This document shows positions 1-6,945 of a DNA stretch of 15,658 bases, piece by piece. The notes beneath the pieces are model-generated. The model did not search any database. It was not told the origin of the DNA and saw only the letters and a program-made list of their open reading frames with translations. The stretch is from JBMOMT01 sp049324835 (lineage in GTDB: Bacteria; Chloroflexota; Anaerolineae; CAYNKW01), in assembly GCA_049324835.1 (NCBI GenBank), contig JBMOMT010000029.1:1-15658 (forward strand). The letters run 5' to 3'. The first letter of the stretch is position 1, and every line of letters begins with the position of its first letter. Position numbers and translations under genes: made by a program.

Positions 1-16
1 AAAATATAAATTCCCG

Positions 17-94
17 TGTCACCCTGAGCGAAGCGAAGGGTCTCGTTCTACTCAAACGGGATTCTTCGCGCCCTTACAGGCGCTCAGAATGACA
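17..94. repeat. Short palindromic intergenic repeat (GTCAYYCTGAGCG ends)
   Basis: The left end reads TGTCACCCTGAGCG and the right end CGCTCAGAATGACA, which are imperfect inverted repeats of each other. Inside the left end is GAGCGAAGCGAAGGGTC, and the middle carries GATTCTTCGCGCCC, so the whole unit can fold. It resembles the dispersed 'CTGAGCGAAGCGAAG ... CTCAGAATGAC' repeats of many environmental bacterial genomes (from memory, not searched). It has no coding capacity of its own. No target duplication is visible, because the left flank is only 16 bp. Confidence 0.6.
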
Positions 95-110
95 GTGGCG
101 GAAGTTATTC

Positions 111-204
111 TTTTACAGACCCTTACGTCTCGCTGCGGCGGCAGATCGCCGCGCTCTATGCCGGGTCCATCGACGGCTGCGATTATCTGATCCCCCAAAG
201 AAAA
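111..204 (+). pseudogene. Coding-like remnant of an unknown gene
   Basis: In the same frame as the following reductase, codons from about 118 to 195 have G or C at nearly every third position. They read as a plausible protein segment containing QIAALYAGSIDGCDYLI. Both the repeat upstream and the AT-richer stretch after about 196 (CAAAGAAAACCATCACCC) lose this bias. There is no start codon or ribosome binding site and no stop before the reductase ATG at 238. I do not recognise the family. It may be the tail of a gene truncated when the neighbouring repeat arrived. This is weakly supported; biased noncoding sequence is the alternative. Confidence 0.25.
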
Positions 205-237
205 CCATCACCCATTTCAAGGGTTAGGGAGGGAGAC

Positions 238-1146
238 ATGGAATACCGGTCTTTGGGCCACACCGATCTGCGGGTCAGCTCGATTGGCCTGGGCAGCGCG
301 ACCTTTGGCCGCGAGATCGATCAGGCGACCTCTTTTGAGGTGATGGATCACGCTCTGGCGCGGGGCATCAACCTGATCGACACCGCCGAGATTTACGGCG
401 CGGGCCGCGCTGAGGAGGTGGTGGGCCACTGGCTGGCCGACCGCGGCGCGCGAGATAAAATCGTGCTGGCGACCAAGGTCCACGCGCCCCTCACCCGCGA
501 GCACATCCTCACCTCCGCCGCCGCCAGCCTGCAGCGCCTCCAGACCGGGTGCGTCGATCTGTTCCAGCTTCACCTGTGGGACGCCGACGTGCCCCTGGAA
601 GAGACGCTGCAAGCCCTGCAAACATTGATCCAGCGGGGCATGGCGCGCCACGTGGGCTGCAGCAATTTCACCGCTGCGCAACTGCGCCGGGCGCTGGACC
701 TGCAAGAGCGCAACGGCTGGGCGCGTATGGCCTCGGTGCAGCCCAACTATAACCTGGTGGTGCGCGACATCGAGGCCGAACTGCTGCCGCTCTGCGCCGC
801 GCAAAAGGTGGGCGTGATCTCGTACAGCCCGCTGGCCGGCGGCTTTTTGACCGGCAAATACCACCAAGGAGGCGGCATCCCCCAGGGCACCCGCATGGAC
901 GTGGTGCCACTCATGCAAAAGCTCTATTTTCACCCCGATGGCTTTCGTATCATGGAAGGGCTGCGGGCCAAAGCCGCCGAACTGGGCGCTACCATGATCC
1001 AGTTGGCGCTGGCCTGGGCCATGAGCCAGCCGGGCATCACCACGGTGCTGGCCGGCGCGCGCCACACCCGGCACGTGGATCAGGCCTTTGAAGCCGAGGC
1101 CATGAATCTATCGCCCGCGCTGCGAGCGGAACTCGACGATCTATAA
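238..1146 (+). CDS. Aldo/keto reductase
   Basis: A 302-residue NAD(P)H-dependent oxidoreductase of the aldo/keto reductase superfamily, a (beta/alpha)8 barrel that reduces sugar or keto-acid carbonyls or oxidises the alcohols. The N-terminus (YRSLGHTDLRVSSIGLG) is typical. The catalytic tetrad is visible: Asp48 and Tyr53 in LIDTAEIYG, Lys80 in LATKVH and His112 in FQLHLWD. The VGCSNF motif and the C-terminal LAWAMSQPGITTVLAGAR cofactor-binding segment are also present, so the protein is full length and apparently intact. The ATG is preceded by GGGAGGGAGAC, a strong ribosome binding site. The next gene begins 22 bp downstream, so the two aldolase-type neighbours and this reductase probably share a transcript. 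The likely role is interconversion of a sugar, uronate or keto-acid intermediate; the substrate cannot be read from sequence. I saw no clear promoter upstream. Confidence 0.95.
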   Translation: MEYRSLGHTDLRVSSIGLGSATFGREIDQATSFEVMDHALARGINLIDTAEIYGAGRAEEVVGHWLADRGARDKIVLATKVHAPLTREHILTSAAASLQRLQTGCVDLFQLHLWDADVPLEETLQALQTLIQRGMARHVGCSNFTAAQLRRALDLQERNGWARMASVQPNYNLVVRDIEAELLPLCAAQKVGVISYSPLAGGFLTGKYHQGGGIPQGTRMDVVPLMQKLYFHPDGFRIMEGLRAKAAELGATMIQLALAWAMSQPGITTVLAGARHTRHVDQAFEAEAMNLSPALRAELDDL

Positions 1147-1168
1147 CACCAGAATGACAGGAGACAAC

Positions 1169-2071
1169 ATGTTGAAACTCACAGGCATCATGCCCGCACT
1201 GCTCACACCCTTTGACCGGGAGGGCAACGTCAATCCGGCCATGATCCGCGACTTGATCGAGTTCCAACTGGCGCACGGCGTGTCCGGCTTTTACGTCACC
1301 GGCAGCACCGGCGAAGGACTGCTGCTCTCCGAGGCCGAGCGTAAGCTGGTCGTCGAAACGGCCGTCGATCAGGTGCGGGGCCGCGCGCCGGTGGTGGCCC
1401 ACGTCGGCGCCATCGGCACCCGCTCGGCCCGCGCTCTGGCCGTCCAGGCGCAGGAGGCCGGGGCCGATGCCATCAGCTCCATCCCGCCCATCTACTATCA
1501 CGTCGGAGCGGAGGGCATCCGCCAGTACTATGCCCAGGTGGCCGGCGCCTCCAGCCTGCCCTTTTACGTCTACAACATCCCCGCCACCACCGGCGTCGAC
1601 GTCAGCGTCGATATCATGCGCGATCTCGTCGCCGCCCTGCCCACCCTGCGAGGCATAAAATACACCTCGCACAATTTCTTCGAGATGCGCAAACTCATCG
1701 AGCTGGAGGGCGGCTGCCTCAACGTGGTCTCTGGCCCAGACGAGATGATGATCGCCGGCCAGGCCATGGGCGCCGACGGCGCTATCGGCACCACCTACAA
1801 CATTCTGCCGCGCCTCTTTGTGCAGGCCTACCAGGCCATCAACGCCGGCGATCTGGCCCGGGCGCGCGAGCTTCAAGCCCAGGGCAACCGGGTGATCGCT
1901 GTCTTTCAAAAATTCCCTGCCCTGTCGGCGGTGAAGGAAATGATGCGCCTCATCGGCTTTGACTGCGGCGCGGCGCGGTCGCCCAACCTGCCGCTGACTG
2001 AGGCGCAGAGAGGCCAGGTGCGAGAAATTCTCCAGGAGATCGATTTCTTTGCCTTTGCCGACAGGGGGTGA
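1169..2071 (+). CDS. N-acetylneuraminate lyase-like class I aldolase (DapA/NanA family)
   Basis: A 300-residue DHDPS/NAL-family TIM-barrel lyase that forms a Schiff base with pyruvate. The carboxylate-binding motif GSTGE is at 45-49, Tyr135 in YNIP is the proton shuttle, and Lys164 in GIKYTS is the Schiff-base lysine. Asp191 and Glu192 in GPDEM and Thr208 in GTTYNI fall where E. coli NanA has Asp191, Glu192 and Ser208, its sugar-binding residues, which favours a sialate-lyase-like enzyme over dihydrodipicolinate synthase. A 2-keto-3-deoxy-sugar-acid aldolase remains possible. The chosen ATG has AGGAG five bases upstream; the in-frame ATG at 1154 would lie before that site and is less likely. 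It follows the reductase closely and is part of the same operon. The last codons are followed by a 171-bp gap containing a strong inverted repeat. Confidence 0.93.
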   Translation: MLKLTGIMPALLTPFDREGNVNPAMIRDLIEFQLAHGVSGFYVTGSTGEGLLLSEAERKLVVETAVDQVRGRAPVVAHVGAIGTRSARALAVQAQEAGADAISSIPPIYYHVGAEGIRQYYAQVAGASSLPFYVYNIPATTGVDVSVDIMRDLVAALPTLRGIKYTSHNFFEMRKLIELEGGCLNVVSGPDEMMIAGQAMGADGAIGTTYNILPRLFVQAYQAINAGDLARARELQAQGNRVIAVFQKFPALSAVKEMMRLIGFDCGAARSPNLPLTEAQRGQVREILQEIDFFAFADRG

Positions 2072-2172
2072 GGCCCATGCGTTTTGATCCATTACACAAT
2101 CACAGCCGAACTTGTGATGCGCCTGGCCCATCTCGTTACGTATCTCGCTGTCTGAGAAAAATCGAGGGGACA

Positions 2173-2209
2173 AGCCTTGCGCAGGTTTACAAAAAACCTG
2201 CGCAAGGCT
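2173..2209. promoter_or_regulatory. Perfect 16-bp inverted repeat, candidate operator or RNA hairpin
   Basis: Arm AGCCTTGCGCAGGTTT (2173-2188) is followed by a 5-base loop and its exact reverse complement (2194-2209). No T-run follows on the plus strand (CTCTATAAAATTC comes next), so it is not a standard intrinsic terminator. It ends one base before a TATAAA box and contains TTTACA, a possible -35. It could be an operator covering the promoter of the aldolase gene at 2243, or an mRNA hairpin that protects or separates segments of the operon. Confidence 0.65.
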
Positions 2210-2216
2210 CTATAAA
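2186..2216 (+). promoter_or_regulatory. Candidate promoter for the HpcH/HpaI aldolase gene
   Basis: TTTACA (2186-2191) and TATAAA (2211-2216) are separated by 19 bp, which is longer than the optimal 17. The -35 box and the spacer lie inside the perfect inverted repeat at 2173-2209. A ribosome binding site (GAAAGGA) precedes the ATG at 2243. The wide spacer makes this a tentative call; the gene could instead be read through from the upstream pair. Confidence 0.35.
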
Positions 2217-2242
2217 ATTCGAACGGAAAGGACACATACACG

Positions 2243-3058
2243 ATGACAGAACACTCGCGCGCCAAACAACTGGAGCTGAAACCCAACCGCGTGCTGGCGC
2301 GCATCCGCGCCGGCAAATATGTGCTGTGCGGCAATATTACACCCTATGCCTCGCCCAAGATCCCCGAGATGATGGGCCTCATCGGCTTCGACTGCGTCTG
2401 GATCGACATGGAGCACCAGGATTACTCGTACGATCAGGTCTTTAACCAGTGCCTGGCCTCGCGGGCCAGCGGCATGGAGCCGATGATCCGGGTGCGCAAA
2501 GAGGGCGATCATTCCTTCTTTCGCGTCTTTGAGGCCGGGGCCACGGGCATCATGGTGCCGCACATCCGCAGCCGACAGGAGGCCGAGTGGGCGCTCAAGT
2601 TCTGCCGCTTTGCGCCGGTGGGCCTGCGCGGCATGGACGGCGTGGAAGCGGCGGCCAAATACAGCCTGGTGCCGATGGACGCATACATGGCCTGGACACT
2701 GCGCGAGACCTTTGTGCTCTTTCAGGTCGAAGACCGGGAAACGCTGGACATCATCGACGACATCGCCCGCATGGAGGGGCTGGACGGCCTGTTCTTTGGC
2801 CCCGGCGACATGTCACAATCGCTGGGCGTGCCGCTGCAATTCGATCACCCGCAAATGATCGAGGCGCGCAAGTTGATCGGCGCTACGGCCCAAAAGCACG
2901 GCAAGTTTTGGGGCATGCCGGTGGGTAACGCCAAACAGGCGGCCCGGCTCTACGAGGAAGAAGGGGCCCAGTTTTTCGCCTGCGGCGCGGCCATCATCAT
3001 CCTGCGCGACGGCTACCAGGCCATCCGCGAGGATTTCGATCACGAGCTGGGAGGCTAG
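2243..3058 (+). CDS. HpcH/HpaI family metal-dependent aldolase
   Basis: A 271-residue class II aldolase that cleaves 4-hydroxy-2-keto acids to pyruvate (or the like) and an aldehyde, using a divalent metal. His58 in WIDMEH and Arg83 in MIRVR have the same 25-residue spacing as catalytic His45 and Arg70 of E. coli HpaI. Metal ligands Glu163 (FQVED) and Asp189 (FGPGDMS) keep the family's 26-residue spacing. GATGIMVPHIRS and LRGMDG match substrate-binding loops. The protein looks complete. It lies 171 bp after the sialate-lyase-like gene and may have its own promoter. Together with the Schiff-base aldolase and the reductase it suggests a short route from a sugar acid to pyruvate. The actual substrate is unknown. 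The gene converges with the deacylase gene ending at 3148; the 89-bp gap has no clear terminator. Confidence 0.93.
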   Translation: MTEHSRAKQLELKPNRVLARIRAGKYVLCGNITPYASPKIPEMMGLIGFDCVWIDMEHQDYSYDQVFNQCLASRASGMEPMIRVRKEGDHSFFRVFEAGATGIMVPHIRSRQEAEWALKFCRFAPVGLRGMDGVEAAAKYSLVPMDAYMAWTLRETFVLFQVEDRETLDIIDDIARMEGLDGLFFGPGDMSQSLGVPLQFDHPQMIEARKLIGATAQKHGKFWGMPVGNAKQAARLYEEEGAQFFACGAAIIILRDGYQAIREDFDHELGG

Positions 3059-3147
3059 AACGGCGACAAGACCAAAGCGATGGCAGTGGCCTACGCCGAT
3101 GCCAGAGCTTACGAGGACAGACTCGACGCCGTCTGCCCCGGTCGATG

Positions 3148-4734
3148 TCAGAAGCGCCCCAGCACGCTGCCCGGTCGCGCCTGGGTGTGCTGGCCGTCGT
3201 GCACCACCAGCCGGCCATTGACGATGATGTGCGGCATGCCCACAGGATATTGGTGCGGCTCCGAGTAGGTCGCCCGGTCGGCTACCGTTTGCGGGTCCAA
3301 GACCACCAGATCGGCTTTGAAACCCTTTTTCAGCAGGCCGCGGTCTGTCCAGCAAAGCTGTCTGGCCGCCAGGCCACTCATCTTCCAGATGGCCTGCTCC
3401 AGCGAGATCACCTGTTGTTCGCGCACGTAGCGGCCCAGCACGCGAGGATAGGTGCCGAAATTACGCGGGTGAGGTTTGCCCTGGCTCATGGGCCCCTCCA
3501 CGGCCAGCCCAACACCATCGGTGCCGATCATCATCATGGGATGGCGCAACTGGTGGTGGAGGTTTTCCTCGGCCATCATAAACAGAACCATGCTCATGTC
3601 GCCCTCGGTTTCCAGCAAGGCGTCGAAAATCCAGTCGTAAGGCGATTTGTCCACCGCTGCAGACAGCTCGGCAACCGTGCGCCCTTCGTAGGCCCGGTTC
3701 TTGGGCGAGCCGCTGATCAGCACCCCATCCCACTCGACGATGCGGAAAAAGCCGGTCGTCTGCATATCGGCGATCATTTTCTTACGCGTTGGAGCATCCA
3801 TCAGGCGTTGCGCAATGACCTCCTTGCCCCCCTCCTGGGCCCACTCGGGCAGGATGGCCACCAGACCGGTGCCGCCCGCCAGGTAGGGATACATATCGGC
3901 CGCCACGTCCAGCCCTTCGACGCGGGCCTGATCGATCAGCTCCAGGGCGGCGGCGGCTTTGCCCCAGTTGTCTCGCCCGGCAGCCTTAAAGTGGCTCACC
4001 TGCACTGCCGTGCCGCTCTCCTGGCCGATGCGAATGGCCTCGGCTACCGCTTCCAGCAGCGTATCCCCCTCGCCGCGGATGTGACTGAAATAAAAACCGT
4101 GCCGCTCGCCCGCCGGTCTGACGACCTCGATCAACTCTTCCGTGGAGGCGTAGGAGCCTGGCGGGTAGATGAGACCGGTGCTCACCCCAACCGCGCCCTC
4201 GTCCATGGCCTGGATCACCTCGGCCTGCATGCGGCGGATTTGCTCCGCGCTGGGTGAAGCGGCCGAAAAGGCCATCACCGCCGAACGCACCATGCCCTGG
4301 CCCACCAGTGGCACCACGTTGACCGACGTACCGATGCGTCGCAAATAGTCCAGATAACTGCCAAAAGTGGACCACTCTTGCCACGGCAGTGGATTCTCTT
4401 CGCTGTCCATCATCTCCACCACCTGCTGGCGGGTCTCGGGCAGCAACGGGGCCGGCGAGGCCCCGCATTGGCCCATCACCACGGTGGTGATGCCCTGATG
4501 AACCAGGCTCTCCGCCGTGGGCAGAATGGGCAACGTCAGATCGGCGTGGGAGTGCATGTCCACAAAACCAGGGGTCACCACCTGCCCGGCGGCGTCGATC
4601 ACCACCCTGGCCTGAGCAGCCTCCAGCGCGCCCACCTCCGCAATACGATCTCCCTCCACGGCCACGTCGGCGCGGAAACGCGGCCCACCAGAGCCATCGA
4701 TCACCTGAGCGTTTTTGATCAGAATGTCCAGCAT
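3148..4734 (-). CDS. N-acyl-D-amino-acid deacylase (D-aminoacylase family amidohydrolase)
   Basis: A 528-residue zinc amidohydrolase that removes the acyl group from N-acyl-D-amino acids. The metal-binding HxH is His61/His63 in GFVDMHSHAD, and the Cys ligand typical of D-aminoacylases is Cys90 in GQCG. Further family motifs are HIRGEGDTLLEAV, VSHFKAAGRDNWGK and the catalytic Asp in MIGTDGVG. The end has the usual ADLVVLDP and VNGRLVV segments of the small beta domain. The ATG at 4734 follows AAAGGGGGATGAA, a good ribosome binding site; an in-frame ATG at 4764 lacks one. It is the last gene of the six-gene minus-strand set, 35 bp after the GntR-family regulator. Related enzymes act on other N-acyl or cyclic ureido compounds, so D-amino acid specificity is probable rather than certain. 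No signal peptide is seen, so it should be cytoplasmic. Confidence 0.92.
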   Translation of the reverse strand: MLDILIKNAQVIDGSGGPRFRADVAVEGDRIAEVGALEAAQARVVIDAAGQVVTPGFVDMHSHADLTLPILPTAESLVHQGITTVVMGQCGASPAPLLPETRQQVVEMMDSEENPLPWQEWSTFGSYLDYLRRIGTSVNVVPLVGQGMVRSAVMAFSAASPSAEQIRRMQAEVIQAMDEGAVGVSTGLIYPPGSYASTEELIEVVRPAGERHGFYFSHIRGEGDTLLEAVAEAIRIGQESGTAVQVSHFKAAGRDNWGKAAAALELIDQARVEGLDVAADMYPYLAGGTGLVAILPEWAQEGGKEVIAQRLMDAPTRKKMIADMQTTGFFRIVEWDGVLISGSPKNRAYEGRTVAELSAAVDKSPYDWIFDALLETEGDMSMVLFMMAEENLHHQLRHPMMMIGTDGVGLAVEGPMSQGKPHPRNFGTYPRVLGRYVREQQVISLEQAIWKMSGLAARQLCWTDRGLLKKGFKADLVVLDPQTVADRATYSEPHQYPVGMPHIIVNGRLVVHDGQHTQARPGSVLGRF

Positions 4735-4769
4735 TTCATCCCCCTTTACGGTCTTGTCAGCCAAAAAGG

Positions 4770-5417
4770 CTAAAATGAAGCGGTGATTCTTTCCTTTGCC
4801 TTCAACATGTGCTCCTGTGTCTGGCGCTCGGCCTCGGCAGCGGCTCGATTCTTGAAAGCGGCGATGATCTGACGATGTTCCGCAAGAGAGGCGGCCGCGC
4901 TCTCTTCGCGCTGCCAGGCCACGTAACCAAAGCGGGTAGCCAGCCGGTGCAGGCGGACGATCGAATCGGCCAGGTAACGGTTGCCCGTGGCCTGGGCAAC
5001 GGTGCAGTGAAACTCGTAATCCAACTGCGCCACGCTGGAGAAATCGCCCTGCTGGCTGAGCCTTTCGGCTCTGTCGACCAACGCTTCCAGGTGGGCCAGT
5101 TGCTTCTCTGAAATCCGTTCGGCTGCCAGGCGCGCCGAAAAGCCCTCCACCAGCACCAGCGCTTCGATCAGGGCTACAAAGTCAAACACATCCAGACCGG
5201 CCACAGCCACGCCCCGTTTGGGCACCGGCGCCAGCAGATATTCCTGCGCCAGCCGTTGGATCGCTTCACGCAGCGGCGTGCGACCGCAGCCCAGCAGCTT
5301 CATCAAATACGATTCGCTGACCATCGTTCCGGGCGCAAGCTCCAGACTGATGATCATCCGTCGTAGTTTTTCTTCGACCTGATCGCTCTTGCGGGGTAAT
5401 GCCGGTTCTTCGGCCAT
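4770..5417 (-). CDS. GntR-family transcriptional regulator, FCD (FadR) subfamily
   Basis: A 215-residue DNA-binding regulator. Residues of about 10-75 form the winged helix (KLRRMIISLELAPGTMVSES, then GCGRTPLREAIQRLAQE as recognition region). The rest is an all-helical FCD effector domain with Asp and His in LDYEFHCTV, His in LAEHRQII and His in QEHMLKA, the usual metal/ligand site. The ATG at 5417 has GGAAGGGG upstream; an earlier in-frame codon at 5450 falls inside a tandem repeat and is unlikely. It sits between the aminotransferase and deacylase genes in the same direction, so it is probably the local regulator of the operon and may bind the GGTATA-type half-sites near 11796-11838. FCD regulators typically respond to small carboxylic acids or amino acid/sugar acid intermediates. 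The ligand is unknown. Confidence 0.95.
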   Translation of the reverse strand: MAEEPALPRKSDQVEEKLRRMIISLELAPGTMVSESYLMKLLGCGRTPLREAIQRLAQEYLLAPVPKRGVAVAGLDVFDFVALIEALVLVEGFSARLAAERISEKQLAHLEALVDRAERLSQQGDFSSVAQLDYEFHCTVAQATGNRYLADSIVRLHRLATRFGYVAWQREESAAASLAEHRQIIAAFKNRAAAEAERQTQEHMLKAKERITASF

Positions 5418-5433
5418 CGTACCAACCCCTTCC

Positions 5434-5506
5434 CAGCCAGTCGGCCGCACCGCAGCCGGTCGGCCGCACCGCAGCCGGTTGGCCGCACCGCAGCCGGTCG
5501 GCGCGG
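5434..5506. repeat. 19-bp tandem repeat, about 3.8 copies
   Basis: The unit CAGCCGGTCGGCCGCACCG occurs at 5434-5452 (one mismatch), 5453-5471 (exact), 5472-5490 (one mismatch) and 5491-5506 (partial, last bases diverge). It fills nearly the whole gap between the aminotransferase stop (5510) and the regulator's ribosome binding site. The unit contains CGGCCG and GCCGGTCGGC, so the transcript can form GC-rich stems. There are no spacers, so it is not a CRISPR array. Confidence 0.92.
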
Positions 5507-5509
5507 TTT

Positions 5510-6910
5510 TTACAGATACGGCTTGATACGGCGAGCCGCGCTGCGATAGGCCTCACCCAAGCGCTCGACATCGGCCGCCGTGTGGGCCTCTGTGACCGAG
5601 CCCAGGCCATGCACCACGTGGACATCCTCCAGCAGCAGCGCCAGTTGCAACACCGTTTCCCCCAGCTCGATGTCACACACCGCCGGATTGTGCGTCTCGC
5701 CTGGGCTGCAGGGCTGGCAGCCCGCTTCGTAGGGAAAAAGCAGCATGTTGAGCGAGCTATCGGGCAGCGCATCGTTGCCATAGCCGGTGCAGCGGGCATA
5801 GATGCCCTCGTCGGCAAAAGCCTGCTCCACCACCCGGTGCACCATCTGACCCAGATTGATCAGATGGCCATACACCCGATCCTCGTGCGCCACCAGATAG
5901 GTCATCGACACTCTGGCCGCCAACAGCGAGGCCGGATGCGCCGAATAGGTGCCGCCGGAGAACTTGACCACCGTCCCTCTTTCTCGCCCCACCAGGGCCA
6001 TAACATCGGCCCGGCCGGCCACGGCGCTCAACGGCATGCCCCCACCGATGGCCTTGCCAAACGTGGCCAGGTCGGGCTGGACGCCAAAGAGAGCGCCGGC
6101 GTCACCGGCGCGAAAACGAAAGCCCGAGATGACCTCATCCAGAATGAGCAGCGCGCCATAGTGGTGCGTCAACTCGCGGGCCGTCTGGATGTATGCCCGC
6201 GAGGCAGGCATAAAGCCGCCGGCGCCGATGAACGGTTCGACGATGAAACAGGCCACCTGGTCGCCGTATTGCCTGAAATGATCCCGCAACATGTCCGGAT
6301 CGTTAAAGCGGGTGACGACCACCTGCTCGGTCATGGCCGCCGGCAGTCCGGCCGAGTCCACGTGCTGAAAACTGCCGTCGCCCTGGCTCTTGAAACCCAC
6401 CCCCTTGAGGCCCCACGGCTGCGCGCCGTGCCAGCCGCCGCCCACCTTCATCACCAGCTCGCGCCCGGTGTGGGCCCGGGCCAACAAAATGGCATACATG
6501 GTGGCCAGAGCGCCGCTGGTGGTGAAACGCACCCGCTCGGCGCCGGTGCGCTGGCAGAGGATCTCGGCCACCTCCACCTGCAACTGATCGGTGAAACCGG
6601 TTTGTAACCCCCAACGCCCATCGAGCGCGCGCGCCAGTTCAGAGGTGATCACCTCCGGATTGTGGCCCATGACGTTGGCGTGATGGCCCTGCCAGAAATC
6701 CAGGATGTCGTGGCCGTCTTCGTCCCGCAACCAGGCCCCCTGGGCAGAGACGATCCGGGGTGGAAAGGGCCGGATGAGGCGCAGCGCGTGGCTGCCGCCA
6801 TCGACCAGACACTTTTTGGCCCGGTCGTTCAGAGCCGCGGATGTGGGCGAATGTCGCGTAAAAGCCGCCGCCATCTCGGCCAGCAAAGCCGTGTAATCCC
6901 GTTTCTTCAT
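5510..6910 (-). CDS. Class III PLP-dependent aminotransferase (glutamate-1-semialdehyde aminomutase-like)
   Basis: A 466-residue fold-type I PLP enzyme. The Schiff-base lysine is Lys286 in TFGKAIGGGMPLSAVAG, the PLP-nitrogen aspartate is Asp258 in LLILDEVISGFR, and GGGWHGAQPWG matches the cofactor-stacking segment. The usual SGTEA phosphate/PLP motif reads SGALA (132-136), an uncommon variant also seen by eye in the nearby FTTSGALATMYA context. The order of motifs resembles glutamate-1-semialdehyde aminomutase, but no heme-pathway gene is near, and the setting with a D-amino-acid deacylase and a cysteine-desulfhydrase-like enzyme points to amino acid catabolism. The start has GGGAGG seven bases upstream. 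It begins 35 bp after the desulfhydrase-like gene. The substrate is unknown: transamination, racemisation and aminomutase reactions are all known in the family. Confidence 0.93.
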   Translation of the reverse strand: MKKRDYTALLAEMAAAFTRHSPTSAALNDRAKKCLVDGGSHALRLIRPFPPRIVSAQGAWLRDEDGHDILDFWQGHHANVMGHNPEVITSELARALDGRWGLQTGFTDQLQVEVAEILCQRTGAERVRFTTSGALATMYAILLARAHTGRELVMKVGGGWHGAQPWGLKGVGFKSQGDGSFQHVDSAGLPAAMTEQVVVTRFNDPDMLRDHFRQYGDQVACFIVEPFIGAGGFMPASRAYIQTARELTHHYGALLILDEVISGFRFRAGDAGALFGVQPDLATFGKAIGGGMPLSAVAGRADVMALVGRERGTVVKFSGGTYSAHPASLLAARVSMTYLVAHEDRVYGHLINLGQMVHRVVEQAFADEGIYARCTGYGNDALPDSSLNMLLFPYEAGCQPCSPGETHNPAVCDIELGETVLQLALLLEDVHVVHGLGSVTEAHTAADVERLGEAYRSAARRIKPYL

Positions 6911-6945
6911 AAAAACCTCCCGCCGTGCAGAATAAAAACCTCGAC

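Noticed and set aside
2090..2120. CRP-like operator (TCACA...TGTGA)
   Set aside because: The half-sites are in the opposite order to the CRP consensus and only 5 bp long.
1037..2173. 378-codon minus-strand frame opposite the lyase-like gene
   Set aside because: Shadow of the plus-strand aldolase, which has a complete set of active-site residues and a good ribosome binding site.
2173..2220. Intrinsic terminator after the lyase-like gene
   Set aside because: The stem is strong, but no run of T follows on the plus strand.
3059..3147. Small gene or terminator between the convergent operons
   Set aside because: A short open frame follows the aldolase stop but has no ribosome binding site; the only hairpin (about 3080-3101) is imperfect and lacks a T-run.
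3145..4257. Long plus-strand open frame (370 codons) opposite the deacylase gene
   Set aside because: It is antisense to a gene with clear catalytic motifs. The translation is rich in His, Gln, Arg and Gly without family motifs, as expected from the reverse of GC-rich coding DNA.
5434..5506. CRISPR array
   Set aside because: The 19-bp units are directly adjacent with no spacers; it is a simple tandem repeat.
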